This document shows, one piece after another, positions 45,092 to 56,300 of a DNA stretch of 64,000 nucleotides. How positions within the stretch are numbered: position 1 is the first letter of the stretch; each line of letters starts with the position of its first letter. The translations under genes and the position numbers were made by a program. This stretch comes from Litsea cubeba (lineage: Eukaryota > Streptophyta > Magnoliopsida > Laurales > Lauraceae), in the NCBI GenBank assembly GCA_012931725.1, contig CM022953.1, positions 32,638,946 to 32,702,945 of the forward strand, written 5' to 3'. Under the pieces are notes generated by a model. That model was not told the origin of the DNA, searched no databases, and saw only the letters and a list, made by a program, of their open reading frames with translations.

Positions 45092-45306
45092 CAAACCATG
45101 CAAGGAGCTCAAGGCCTCCGTCATTTCCTCAGGTGGAAGAATGCTCGAGAAGAACTCTACATCCCTGGGTGCATCATGTGGTCACAAAAGCCATGGAAAT
45201 CCAAACCCATGCAAGCCTAGGACAAACCCCTGGCACCACTTGACGACAACAACTTCTACCCCCTTACTCAAAAGGAGGGTCGAAAGTTTAAATGGAGGTA
45301 GTTAGC
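45092..45306. other. older unassigned sequence between Copia-2 and the solo LTR
   Basis: 215 bases, with reading frames open in places but unrecognised; continuous with 39450-40013 once Copia-2 is removed. Confidence 0.4.
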
Positions 45307-47064
45307 TGTTGGAAATAGGGTGGGCCTCTAGGATAGGTTTCAAAAACTTTTGACCCACTTGACGCAGGGATCAACTATCCACAAGGCTATAAAACCCAAT
45401 CCAAGATCCATGTCCTCAATCTCAGCCATCATGATCAGTAAATACAATCTATTTACAAGATAGAACCAGCAACTAATAAATCTACAACAAGCAAGGAAGT
45501 AGATTATACCTTTGGAGCTCGGTTGTGCTCTAATGGAGAAGTTGCGTCTTTCTTTGATGATGAAACGCTTTCACTAATCAAATAGGGATCTCCAAGACCT
45601 CTTGATCTTCCACGCTATGACCCGTATCAGATTCTCCTTTTCTCAAGAAGATGGTGGGATCTCCAAGAGAAAACTACTAGGAACTCTAGGGAGGAACTAG
45701 AAAGAGGACTAGAAGAGGGAGAGGAGGAAGAGCATGTGCAACTATTGCACTAGGGAGGCTTGGGCGTGAATCCCAATGTGGATTTATGCATGGGACATCC
45801 AAGGCCCTCTTCTCCTCTTATTTATAGCTTTTGCAAGTTGTCTCTTCTTTAGTAATTACAATAGAAGTCTTACTTCCATTAATTAGTAACTTACCATATC
45901 ATAATTAGAAGTCTCACTTCAAATATGATTAGTATCTTTCTAATTCCTTTCTAATTAAAATAGAAGTCTCACTTCTACTAAAATTAGTAAGTCTACTATT
46001 ACCACTATTAGAAGTCTCACTTCAAATAGAAATAGTAATTTTCCTTTTAGAGTTCAACTAGAATTAGATACTTTCTAATAATTGGGCTAGCGTGGGGACC
46101 ACTAGGGATTCCTTAGAAAGCTGGCTCCAACTGGGACTCGCGACCCCACAACTCATGTGTAATCCGGGCCCATAGTTAATTGCAAATAACTCCACTATAT
46201 AAATGCAATTGAGCTCCAGTCTTAGGAATATTACATAGAAGACCCTAAACTTCCACATTACCACAAGTAGACCCCTCTATCAATATCCATGGATCAATTG
46301 GACCTGTCTTCCAAACTTGATCCATATCTTATTATCCTTGAGCCCCAATTAATTATAATGATCATAGGTACCTTTCCAATTAACTCTTAATCGGAATGGG
46401 TGCGCACTTACCAATGATAAATCCATTAATTGGCAGAAGGGGATATTAGAGATAGATTCCTTCTTGACTATTGAATGTTCCCACAGCTCTACTACCATGT
46501 ACCCAAATCACCGAGCTGTTGACCTACAGTTGGCCTCACTCATTGGTGACTCAAATCAAATGAATAGATAGAAACTTGAGTTCATTAATGTCTCAGGATT
46601 GAGAGCCTATTGCTAGGGAATTATGAGAGCAGACCTTAAAGTAAAGACAGTGTTTATAAGGTGCTTCTCATGGTCCTTCAATACATCCAATGTACCAGCA
46701 CTATGATCCAGAATCTTCCATTCTGATGATCGAGACAAGTCACACTATCTCATAGTGATCAAAGTACTGCAACCTTATCAGTATGAGATGTCCAGTCTCA
46801 TCACTGGTTGTGAATATATTTTAAGTATAAGATTTGTCATACATGTCTCCCGTATGTGGATCTCATCCATACACATGTATTACATCTAATATACTTGTGG
46901 ACCCCGGTTCATCTCATGAACCATCATGTCATTCGTATTGGTTATGTGCAAGTATATAATAAATCACCATTCATCTCATGAAAGGAAAGCATGAATATAT
47001 GAATAAATAAAGAATTTAATCAATTTATTATATCATCTACTGGATTGAGTCCATAAAACTAACA
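45307..47064 (-). mobile_element. solo LTR of the Copia-4 family
   Basis: 1758 bases, on the plus strand TGTTGGAAATAGG to AAAACTAACA, the reverse complement of LTR 32700-34423. Flanked by TTAGC (45302-45306) and ATAGC (47065-47069), a 5-bp target duplication with one mismatch. No internal region, so it arose by LTR-LTR recombination. It keeps four AGAAGTCTCACTTC-type inverted repeats near 45865-46025. Confidence 0.85.
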
Positions 47065-47763
47065 ATAGCCTCAAAAGTGGTGGAGCCTATTCCCTCACCT
47101 ACATTCCAGAAGATGATTCATACAAAGCGCTGAAAGAAAACTCCGTGGCTCATGCTCTAAAAGTGATGTTGACATTCTCTCTTTTCCGGTTTATGCACGA
47201 GCAAATGTGGACTATACAATAAAAAGCTCCAAGACGATATTGGCAAGATTCAACCACTAGACTTTGGCAGCAAGGCTTGCTAACTAAACTAAGAAGAAAG
47301 CTCTAGCTTGCCATCGGAAGCAAGCAAAGAAGGCTCAATTCAAAATCACTCAGAAATGGGTGGTTAAGAAAACAGAACCTGACTTGGCCCCCAATAAATA
47401 TAGTCAAGACAGGACCCATGTGACGAGTCATTAGAAGCATTGCTGAAGCTCAAGCCTAACGGTCCAGCTCAAGCTCTAGTTTTGGCAGCACTTCAAACGG
47501 TCATGTTTAGACTGACCATGAAGATGAGGTGCAGTTCACTCCAACCATTGGGGGCAGTTCTTCCTCTCCCCGGACTATCTTGCTTTGCAATATGTATAGT
47601 CATGTCTTTTAAAAGTGTCCTTTGGAAGGTATATAGGGTTGTGTTGTAGTTATTTTGTAGAGTGTGAAGCAAGAGAGCGTGTGGTGAAGATCTACGAGAC
47701 TGTCTAAGTGTTTGGTGTAGAGAAATCTCTTGTTGTTATCTTAAGGTTTGAATTAATATATTT
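47065..47763. other. older unassigned sequence, ending in the left half of a Copia LTR (Copia-5)
   Basis: The first 400 bases continue the older locus; a phrase like GTGGTTAAGAAA recurs from 39720. The last 150 or so bases probably belong to a Copia LTR whose right half is 60098-60249. Confidence 0.4.
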
Positions 47764-47768
47764 ATTTA

Positions 47769-48645
47769 TGTAACTGCAAAAAATGTGACTCACAAGATTA
47801 GGGGTGCTTGATAGGACTTATCCAGATGAAAGAAGAAGATCTACTGCCTTAAAGCCTGAAAGGGAAGAACAAACGGTCAGAGGACCCTGGCCTGGGCGGC
47901 GCAAGGCTCTCCGATGCCTAAGTTAATGTATGAACTTGAACTAAGGAAGGAGAGGAAGAAGAGAGGCAGAGTAAGAGCTCTCAAGTGTGTAGGTTGCGTA
48001 CCTTGGTTGTGGAATGGGGTCCTATTTATAGAGGACTCTTGATGATATTTTGGATGAAATTTTGGAGTGGGTCCCTTGATTAGATAGGGAAGTTCTTATC
48101 AGCCCACAAAGTAATAAATGCGGGTCCATCTCAGCCCACATAGCATTTATTGCCAGTCCGAATGGCCCACATTGCATTAAATGCATTTCATGTTAGGTCA
48201 GATCATGTTGGACGCCTTTGGCGGTAGAGGTCCCATCGGATCCATCCTCGGGCCTTGCCCAGATTTGGCTACAGCCGCTGGATGCCGCCCTGTCAGCGAT
48301 CTGGCGAAGATTGTGGACGGCTGGATGTTGCATCTGTCCCACTGGCTCGCGCCCCTATTCTGCCACGTGTCTTATGACGTGGCATGCGTGGGGCGCGAGA
48401 GGGGATTCTTCTTCATTTCGGCTTCCGTCCCGGCTCCTTTGGCTGAGATCAGGCTTTCCGCCGAAGTTGATCCCTAGTAGCCGAGCTCGGTGATGGCAGC
48501 CAATGTCAGTCTGGTTTCGGCTGAGGCCTCTGTCCCAGCAGCCGAGGCATGTCTGGATGGCACGTGGATGGCACGTGAGAGTGCTAATTGACATCTTATA
48601 GCCGAGATTAGCATAATCCTGGTGTCTTGAAAATCTCCCCACACA
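47769..48645 (-). repeat. Gypsy-2 3' LTR (left copy)
   Basis: 877 bases, TGTAACTGC to CCCCACACA. It shares the GGACCCTGGCCTGGGCGGCG block and the CTCCCCACACA end with Gypsy-1 LTRs, but is a separate subfamily. Confidence 0.9.
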
Positions 48646-48657
48646 ATTGCCCCTAGC
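48646..48657 (-). promoter_or_regulatory. Gypsy-2 polypurine tract
   Basis: The minus strand reads CTAGGGGCAAT just before TGTGTGGGG of the 3' LTR. Confidence 0.6.
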
Positions 48658-48915
48658 TTGTGACTTCTTAAGCGCCCTAGCATTTAGGGGTCAGAAGCTA
48701 GAGAGTCCGTCTGGAGATGCTTTGATCATTACTGGGTGCCGCTTCAATTTCTCCAAGGCAATAAATATCGCGTCCCGTTCGCCCCGGGAAACGAACCGGT
48801 GGCTACACGTGTTGCTTCCTCACTGATCGTGCCATCAAATTGATGAGACAAGCGCGGATAGCGAAACTTGTCTTTTCGAATTCGTAAATGGCGCCCAAAG
48901 AGCGCTTCTTTCCCC

Positions 48916-48923
48916 TATAAATA
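48916..48923 (+). promoter_or_regulatory. TATA box of the Gypsy-2 antisense gene
   Basis: TATAAATA, 250 bases upstream of the antisense ATG and aligned with TACAAATA of Gypsy-1. Followed by a pyrimidine-rich leader and a leader intron (49096-49170). Confidence 0.55.
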
Positions 48924-49172
48924 AGGTTGTCTTCCTGTGTTCTTCTCTCTTTATCTTCTCTTCTGATTTTCTTTGCTCCTGCCTTCGATTCCTGCTCTGG
49001 CCTTCATCTGTCTTCTCAAGATCTTTCCATAGTGCTCTGGCGAGGACGACCGTAAGGCGTGCCCATACTGATTCCTGATTCGCCCTTCTGCTTCAGTAAG
49101 TGATTTCGTGCCCTCATCTTTTTTAGGGTTTCTGCCTTTAGGGTTTCTTTTTGCCTTCTTCTTCTTATAGAG

Positions 49173-51559
49173 ATGGCCACCCCTAGGTTTCACTTAGATA
49201 CGCCTGAGGGCATGGCTAGGTTTAGGGCTACGTTCAATATCCCGGAGGGGGTCCGCCTGAGGCCGGCGACTCCCTGCGACCACGCCCTGCGCTGCTGGTC
49301 CAGCGGCTGGATGCCGTTCCCTTTGATCTTTGTGATCGAGGGCCGGGTCAGATTTCCTCTGCATCCCCTGCTTAGAGCCTGCCTTAGCGCCTGGTCCATC
49401 ACCCCTTGCCAGCTGATGCCCAATGGCTTCAAAGTCATCATGGGCATGGCGAAATTGAACGAGATCTTGGGGATCAACTTGGGCGTCCACGATATCGAGG
49501 ATGTGTATGACATCTGCAAGGCTGGGGGAGACAACTATTATCTTCGGGTGAAGCAGCTCCGAAAGGGCTTCGTCCTAGCCTTGGAGGATTCTAGTAAAAA
49601 CGCCGAGGAAGATCTCTTCTGTGTTTCGGGGGAATGGGAGTTCGGTGCTGGTGAGGACAGGACGGTCAAGGTCCCTCGCCATCTCGGGGCCGTCCCAAGT
49701 AAACACCGACTCTTCATTCTGCTCCTTTTGCTTAACATTTGTATTACCGAACTGATACTTTTGTTGTTTACTGTACAGAATTGCGAGCGAGGCAGCACCA
49801 AGCGGTAAGCGACGGTTGGAGAAAGAACGTCGCCGACCACAGGAAGGTCGAAAAGTACGCCGGGCACGAGAACAGATTGGCCTGGAAACTACTAGGGTAT
49901 ACGCCGAGGTACCGCGGCCATTACAGGAGGACTTGGGCGGTGTCAGAGGACGAGCTGCAGCCTGATCTCCCTCCTGTTACTGTGGCCGTGCCTGCGGGCG
50001 TTCCTCTGATCGATCCTGCGGTGAGCCGAGCTGCGTCTGGTGCTGAGGCATCTACTTCTTTCAGTTCGGGGTCTCCGAGTCTAAGGGAGGTCGTGGAGGC
50101 TTACTCATCTGACCTAGAAGGAAGGATGGAGGGCAGCTCAAGATTGCCAGGAACTAAGGATCTGGCGGCCAAGTTTAGGCACGGATCCTCTTCTTCTGCA
50201 ACACCTTCAACTGCAAGCACCCGTGTGGCTTCGGGCTCGGGGTGCGCTGCTGTTACTTTTGCCCCTGCCACTACACCGAGCGAGGGAGCGCGGAGGTGCT
50301 CACCGGATCGCCCGAGGGAGGGGTCTCCGCCCAGGAAGAGGTCCAAGGCGGGGGAGAAAGACTCAGGGGCTGAACAGGCCCTGAAAAGCAAGACACCCGT
50401 GCGTGCTTCCGGAGGCAAGGCTTCGCCCGAGAGGAGTGCACCGGTGAGCAGGGCTGCTACCGAGACGGCTCGCGACCTCAGCGTCACTGCAGGGCAAGGG
50501 TCCGGATCGACCTCCAAACCTCGTGCTGCCCCGGCGGCATGGAGGCCTAGGTTGGAGACTCAGCCCGGGAAACCTTTGAACGTGGAGGACCGGGTGCAAG
50601 GGAATTCTCTCGTCATCGGGGCCCTTGCCAACGCCTGTGCCCTGCTTCGTGACATGGAGCTGCACGCGAAGTATGACAACGAGAGTCTGCTGGGCTCGGC
50701 GATCCAGGCTGCTCTCCTGGTGAGCACCCTTGATGCTCTTTTGATGTGTTTCATTTTGGATGCTTCCATCTTACTTGTTTTCTTTTGCAGAATGTGCAGA
50801 GGCTCCAGTTGGTAGTAGAAAGGAGCGACAAGAACGTCTCCAAGATCACCCAACTGGAGTCTGAGAGGAAAAAATTGAAGAAGGAGCTGGCGGACCTGAG
50901 GAAGAACAGCGCCGAGGCAAATGCACAGCTTGAAGTGGCGCGGGTCAGCATCACTGATCTCACCTCGACAACCTATCAGTTGAGGGGTGAGATATGGGCA
51001 AGACGAAAAGGCTGGCTGAGCTGGAGATGGAGCTGGCCAGAACGAAGGTTGATTTGGCGGCAGAGTCGATGAGGCAGCGTGCCGAAGTCGAGAGGCTTCA
51101 GAAAGAAAATGCCGGACTGAAGAAAGAGAACGCTGACCTCAAGTCCTCTCTGCAGACTGAGGCCTAATCCTCCTTTCAGAAGGGGGTGGACCAAGCCACA
51201 GAGGAGTACGAGAGGGAGGTGGAGGAGATCACCTCCATTCTGTTCGAGGAGGGGTGCCTGGCCGCACTGAAGCGATCAGGGGTTCCTGAAGACCACCCGG
51301 TCTATCAGAACCTGCCAAAGTACTCTGGCCCAGAATCCGAGCCGAGTTCCGCTCCGCAGACCGAGAGTACCAAGGCTGATGCCCCCGCTGCTGATCCTAT
51401 CTCGGATGGCGCTCCACCTATCCCTTCTGCTGGTGATGCTCCGGCTGCACCTTTGGGCGATGCTCCTTCTGACCCTCCTACGGGTGATGTGCCTGAGAAG
51501 GCCGCGGTTTTCCATCAGAGACCGTGATAGTGCTGGTCGAGTCGCCGAAGCCCCTGTAG
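49173..51559 (+). pseudogene. antisense extra gene (aORF) of Gypsy-2, decayed
   Basis: Exons 49173-49698, 49779-50719 and about 50791-51559. Exon 1 is exactly as long as in Gypsy-1 (526 bases) and both introns keep the same phase. The domain is clearly shared: GWMPFPLIFVIEGRVRFPLH, AKLNEILGINLGVHDIED, GFVLALEDSSKNAEEDLFCV; then PPRKRSKAGEK, a coiled coil (QLESERKKLKKELADL) and EEITSILFEEGCLAAL. Breaks are all in exon 3: a one-base deletion near 51000 (GEIWA then out of frame), TAA at 51166 for Gln, and a shift before the terminal LVESPKP. Exon 1 identity to Gypsy-1 is roughly 70 percent by eye. Confidence 0.75.
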
Positions 51560-52974
51560 CTTCTTGATCATTGTATTTTTGCTGCTTTCATACTTGTAAT
51601 TTTTCTATCTTTTTGGAATGTAATGTGAACCAGCTTGTAGTCTTCTTCACTTTTAATGAAAAGCAAAGCTTCTTCACTTGTGCTTTCTTTTTCTCCATCT
51701 TTTTGAGTTCGGCTCCTTTGTGCTTGAGTCCGGCTGAGTGACGTGACGTGACGTGAGAGTCTTGAGTTGGAGAGAGTGCCGAACGGTCTTCATGGTTATC
51801 TGCATCAATATCCTGCATTCTGAGGCCCATAAATAGCAATAAGTGCAGTGGTACAGTCGATGCGAAAAACGAGCATATGGCTCCACGTGTCGCCATCGGA
51901 GCCGCTAGTCAACTTGTAGGAGACGTGCACTCCACGCGAGGCATGGGAGACCTCGCCTCATTAATGGATCTTCGATTATTGAGCCCTTCCTCCTTCTATA
52001 AATAGAGGTAGCATGCCTGCCATGGGAGAGAAAAAAGAACTTGAACCAGAGACCCTTCCTTTTTTTTATTTCTCACAGTGATAAGGATCTGTCCGCGTCT
52101 GCTAGACGTTCTGGCAGTTCCTCCCTGTAGAACTTGTTTAGGAACCTTTGCTTTGACCAAGCCTTCTGCGACTGAAGACAGCTTCTTCTGGGAGGGGCTG
52201 TCGCAGGAAGTCGTGGTCTGCGCGTTCTCTGAAGACGGTCCCCGTGGACTATGCATTCTCTGAACACGGGTCCACAGCGAACTCCCACCTATGCGGTTGT
52301 GAGGAGATCATCTCCTGCCTATGCAGCTGGGAGGTGATTAACTATTGCCTATGGGGTTGGGAGTTGGTTGCGCACTTGATCCTACTGGGTCTTGTCTTGA
52401 TCCTGCAGGGTCCTGTGTGGCATTGAGGACCAGATTGAGAAGCCTTCAGGCTGAAGATCTCCAAGCTATGGACCAGGAGCTTGAGCTTGTTTGCAAACTA
52501 TGGTCTGACTAACCATAGAGTATCATAGAGCTCCTGGCACAGAGCAACCGAACGAGAAGCTTCCGGGCTGTGGACCAGAGAAAGATCAAAACCTCCAAGC
52601 AGCGGGCCGGTGAAGATCAAGACCTCCAAGTTGCCCTTCATTTTCTATTTTTAAAGGACTACGAGCCTCCTTACTGTATTCTGTTTTTCTTTTCTGTAAC
52701 TCGTGTAATAAAAAAAATTACATTCAATAAAAGAAAGAGGTTTCTGATCAGATGTACTGTATATTCTGCATCTTTGTGTTCTTTTGCTTTTTTGTACTGT
52801 TTTTCGGCATCTTTGTGCTTGTATTGCTTTTTTCTGTATTCGTGTGCTGCTTTTCTGCACTTCTGTGCTTGCACTGCTCTTTTCTTCTTTTCTGTGCTAT
52901 TTTTCTGCACTTTTGTGCTTGCACTGCTTTGTCTTTCAAAGACTGTTATTAGCCGAGATGAACCCAGAGTCTCG
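51560..52974 (+). other. Gypsy-2 region between aORF and tandem array, non-coding
   Basis: T-rich, with AATAAAA-like words at 52706-52732 and a low-complexity C/T-rich stretch (52760-52940) in which short words such as TGCACTTTTGTGCTTGCACT recur. Frames here are low-complexity Cys/Phe/Leu strings, not genes. Confidence 0.5.
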
Positions 52975-53320
52975 AGGATCTTGGCTGTGCGAGCCTGAAT
53001 CCGGGATCGATCTCGGGGGGTGTATGAACCCAGAGTTTAGGGAAGACTAGATGTGTAAATCCGAAGTTAGTCCCAGGGATTTAGGAGCGACTGGATGTAT
53101 AAATCCTAAGTCAGTCCATGGGCACGTGAACCCAAAGTTTACGGAAGACTGGATGTATGAATCCGAAGTCAGTCCCAAGGTGTATGAACCCAGGGTTTTA
53201 GGAGCGACTGGATGTATAAATCCTAAGTCAGTCCATGGGCGCGTGAACCCAAAGTTTAGGGAAGACTGGATGTATGAATCCGAAGTCAGTCCCAGGGTGT
53301 ATGAACCCGGAGCTACCGAA
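52975..53320 (+). repeat. tandem array of about 117 bp in the Gypsy-2 3' untranslated region
   Basis: About three copies, each made of two related halves (GGATGTATGAATCCGAAGTC and GGATGTATAAATCCTAAGTC). It sits where Gypsy-1 has its 76-bp array; both arrays share only general words (TATGAACCC), so they look independently expanded. Confidence 0.8.
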
Positions 53321-53397
53321 CTCAGATAAGATGACACAGATTGATGACAGGGCAAATACTGCTTTCATTGATCATGAGACTTTCATTACATCTTAGA

Positions 53398-56300
53398 ATT
53401 AGAACGTCTTCAAGTGAGATGCATTCCATGGTCTCGGCAACTGCCTGCCTTCTAAGTCTTCAAGTTTATAAGAAGATCATCCTACCACTGAAACCACCCT
53501 GAACGGGCCATGCCAGTTTGGGGCCAGTTTGCCTTCGTTTGGATCTCTGTCAACTGGCAGGGTCATCTTTAGGACCAGTTCTCCTACTGAGAAACTTCTT
53601 TCCCTGACCTTTTCATTATATCCTCTGGCTAGCCATTGCTGATAGTTAGTCAGTTGTATGGCCGCTGCTTCTCGACACTCGTCTGCTAGGTCCAGCTCCA
53701 TTGCCAGGTTCATCTCGTTTCGGCCTTGCTCGACCAGCTCTGTCCTCAGGGTAGGGAGGCCAATTTCTAAGGGAATAACCGCCTCCGTCCCATAGGCCAA
53801 TGAGAAGGGTTTCGCCGAGGTGGATCGTCTCGGAGTCGTCCTGTATGCCCACAACATGCTGGGAAGCTCCTCTATCCATCTCCCTTTCACTTTGTCCAAT
53901 CGCTTCTTCAGGCCGTCGAGCAGTACTTTGTTAGAAATTTTGGCCTGACCATTGCTCTGCAGGTACGCTGGAGTGGAGTAGTGGTCCCTGATGCCATGCT
54001 TTTGACAGAAGTCTCTGAAAAAGTTGGAGTTGAACTGAGTCCCGTTGTCCGAAATCAGAATCCTGGGGATGCCGAACCTCGTTATGTTGTTCTTCTATAC
54101 AAAATTCTTGGAGTCCCTTTCAGTGATGGAGGACAGCGGTTTAGCTTCTACCCACTTCGTGAAGTAATCTGTAGCTACTATCAGCCATCTCTTGTTCCCT
54201 GGAGCTCGGTGGAGAGGTCCCACAATGTCCAGCCCCCATTGAGCGAAGGGCCATGGACTAGAGAGGGGACTCAAGTCCTGTGCTGGCTGATGAAGAGATG
54301 GGAGAACTTCTGACATTTTTCGCATTTCTTGGCGTATACCTACGCGTCCTTCTGCATATATGGCCACCAGTAACCTTGGCTTATAGCTCTGTAGGCCAGT
54401 GACCGCCCTCCGATGTGACTTCTGCAGATTCCTTCATGGATCTCATACAAAAAGTCGTTCACCTTGCTTGGATCGACGCATTGGAGGTAGGGACCTGTGA
54501 AGGATTTTCTAAGAGCTTGCCTTCAGGGGATAACCAGAATCGAGCTGCCTTGAGTCTGATTCGGTGGGCTTCATTCATGTCTTTGGGGAGCTGGTCATCC
54601 TTCAGGTAAGAGATGATTGGGTCCATCCAGCTCGGGCCGAGATCAACGCATAGGACTTGCCGAGATGAATGGAGCTCTAGGCTTGATCTTGGTATCGATC
54701 CAACCTCAACGATCCTTTTCTTTCCTGCTTCGACAGCAGAGGCCAGGTTTGCAAGTGTATCAGCATGCGTGTTGGTATCTCTGGAGATTTTCCTGACCTC
54801 GGCTGTCTGAAAATGAGAGAGTAGTTTCTTTGTGAGGGCTAAGTAGGCCGCCATCCTGTCGTCCCTGGCTTGATAGTCTCCAGTGAGCTGGCTAGTTACC
54901 AATTGTGAATCGCTGACGACCACAAATTGCTGGGCTCCGAGGATTCGGGCGCTATTCAGCCCTGCTATCAGAGCTTCGTACTCCGCTTCATTGTTCATCG
55001 CTTTGAAGTCCAAGGTGAAGGCTTGTTCTATGACCAGTCCTTCTGGCGATTGGAGAACTATGCCGGCGCTAGCTCTCTTGGAGGTGGACGAGCCGTCGAA
55101 GAAGACCCTCCATGGCGAGACAGGAACTTGGCTCTGAGAAAATTGTTCGACCTCTGTGACTTCATGGTCATGCCCTATGCCCCCCAGTTCGGTGCCGGGC
55201 TAGGTCGAAGCCGAGCTCGGAGAGACAAACTCTATAATGAAGTCTGCCAGAATTTGGGCTTTGATTGCAGTCCTGGGACAGTACTGGATGTCATACTGCC
55301 CAGTTCGACTGCCCATTTTGAGATTCGCCCTAAAAAGTCAGCCTTCTTGAATATAGATCGAAGTGGATGCTCCGTGATAACCACAATGGTGTGGGATTGA
55401 AAATAATGGGAGAGTTTGCGGGAGGCACTGACGAGTGCCAGCGTAAGCTTCTCCAGCAAAAGGTATCTGGTCTTGGCATCAAGGAGGATCTTGCTCGTAT
55501 AGTAGATTGGTTTTTGTATTCCATCGTCCTCTCTGACGAGGACGGAGCTCACTGCATGATCCGAGACCGCAAGATACAGATACAATATCTCCCCTTGAGG
55601 TTGGGTAGAGAGTAAAGGTGGTGAAGACAGATAAGTTTTGAGCGCTTCCAATGCTTGGTCGCACTCAGGGGTCCATTGAAACTTTAAATTCTTTTTCAGA
55701 AGCTGAAAGAAAGGCCGACACTTATCCGATGATCTGCTGATGAAGCGATTGAGTGCTGCAGCCATGCCAGTTAGCTTCTGGACCTCCTTGGTAGTACATG
55801 GGCTTTGGATTCCTAAGATTGCTGTGATCTGGTCCGGGTTGGCCTTTATCCCCATCCGTGTTCTAGGCTCCCGAGGAACCTGCCGGAAGCGACGCCAAAA
55901 GCGCACTTGGAGGCATTCAGTTTGAGCTTGAATTCTCGGAGGATGCTGAAGACTTGGGCCAGATCCGCCAGATGGTCGCTATTGCTTGGACTTGACGACC
56001 ATTTCGTCAATGTAGACTTCAACTGTCTTGCCGAGCTGGGCCTGGAACATTTTTATGACGAGGCGCTGATAGGTTGCCCCCGCGTTCTTCAGTACAAAGG
56101 GCATCACCTTATAACAGTAAGTGCCGCGGGGGGTTATGAATGCAGCTTTTTCCTCATCTGGCTCAAACATCGGAATCTGGTGGTAGCCTCTGTAAGCGTC
56201 GAGGAAGCTCATTCTGTCATGGCCAGTAGTGGCGTCGATCATCTGATCAATCTTTGGAAGAGGGAAGCTATCATTCGGGTAAGCTCTGTTGAGATCTGTG

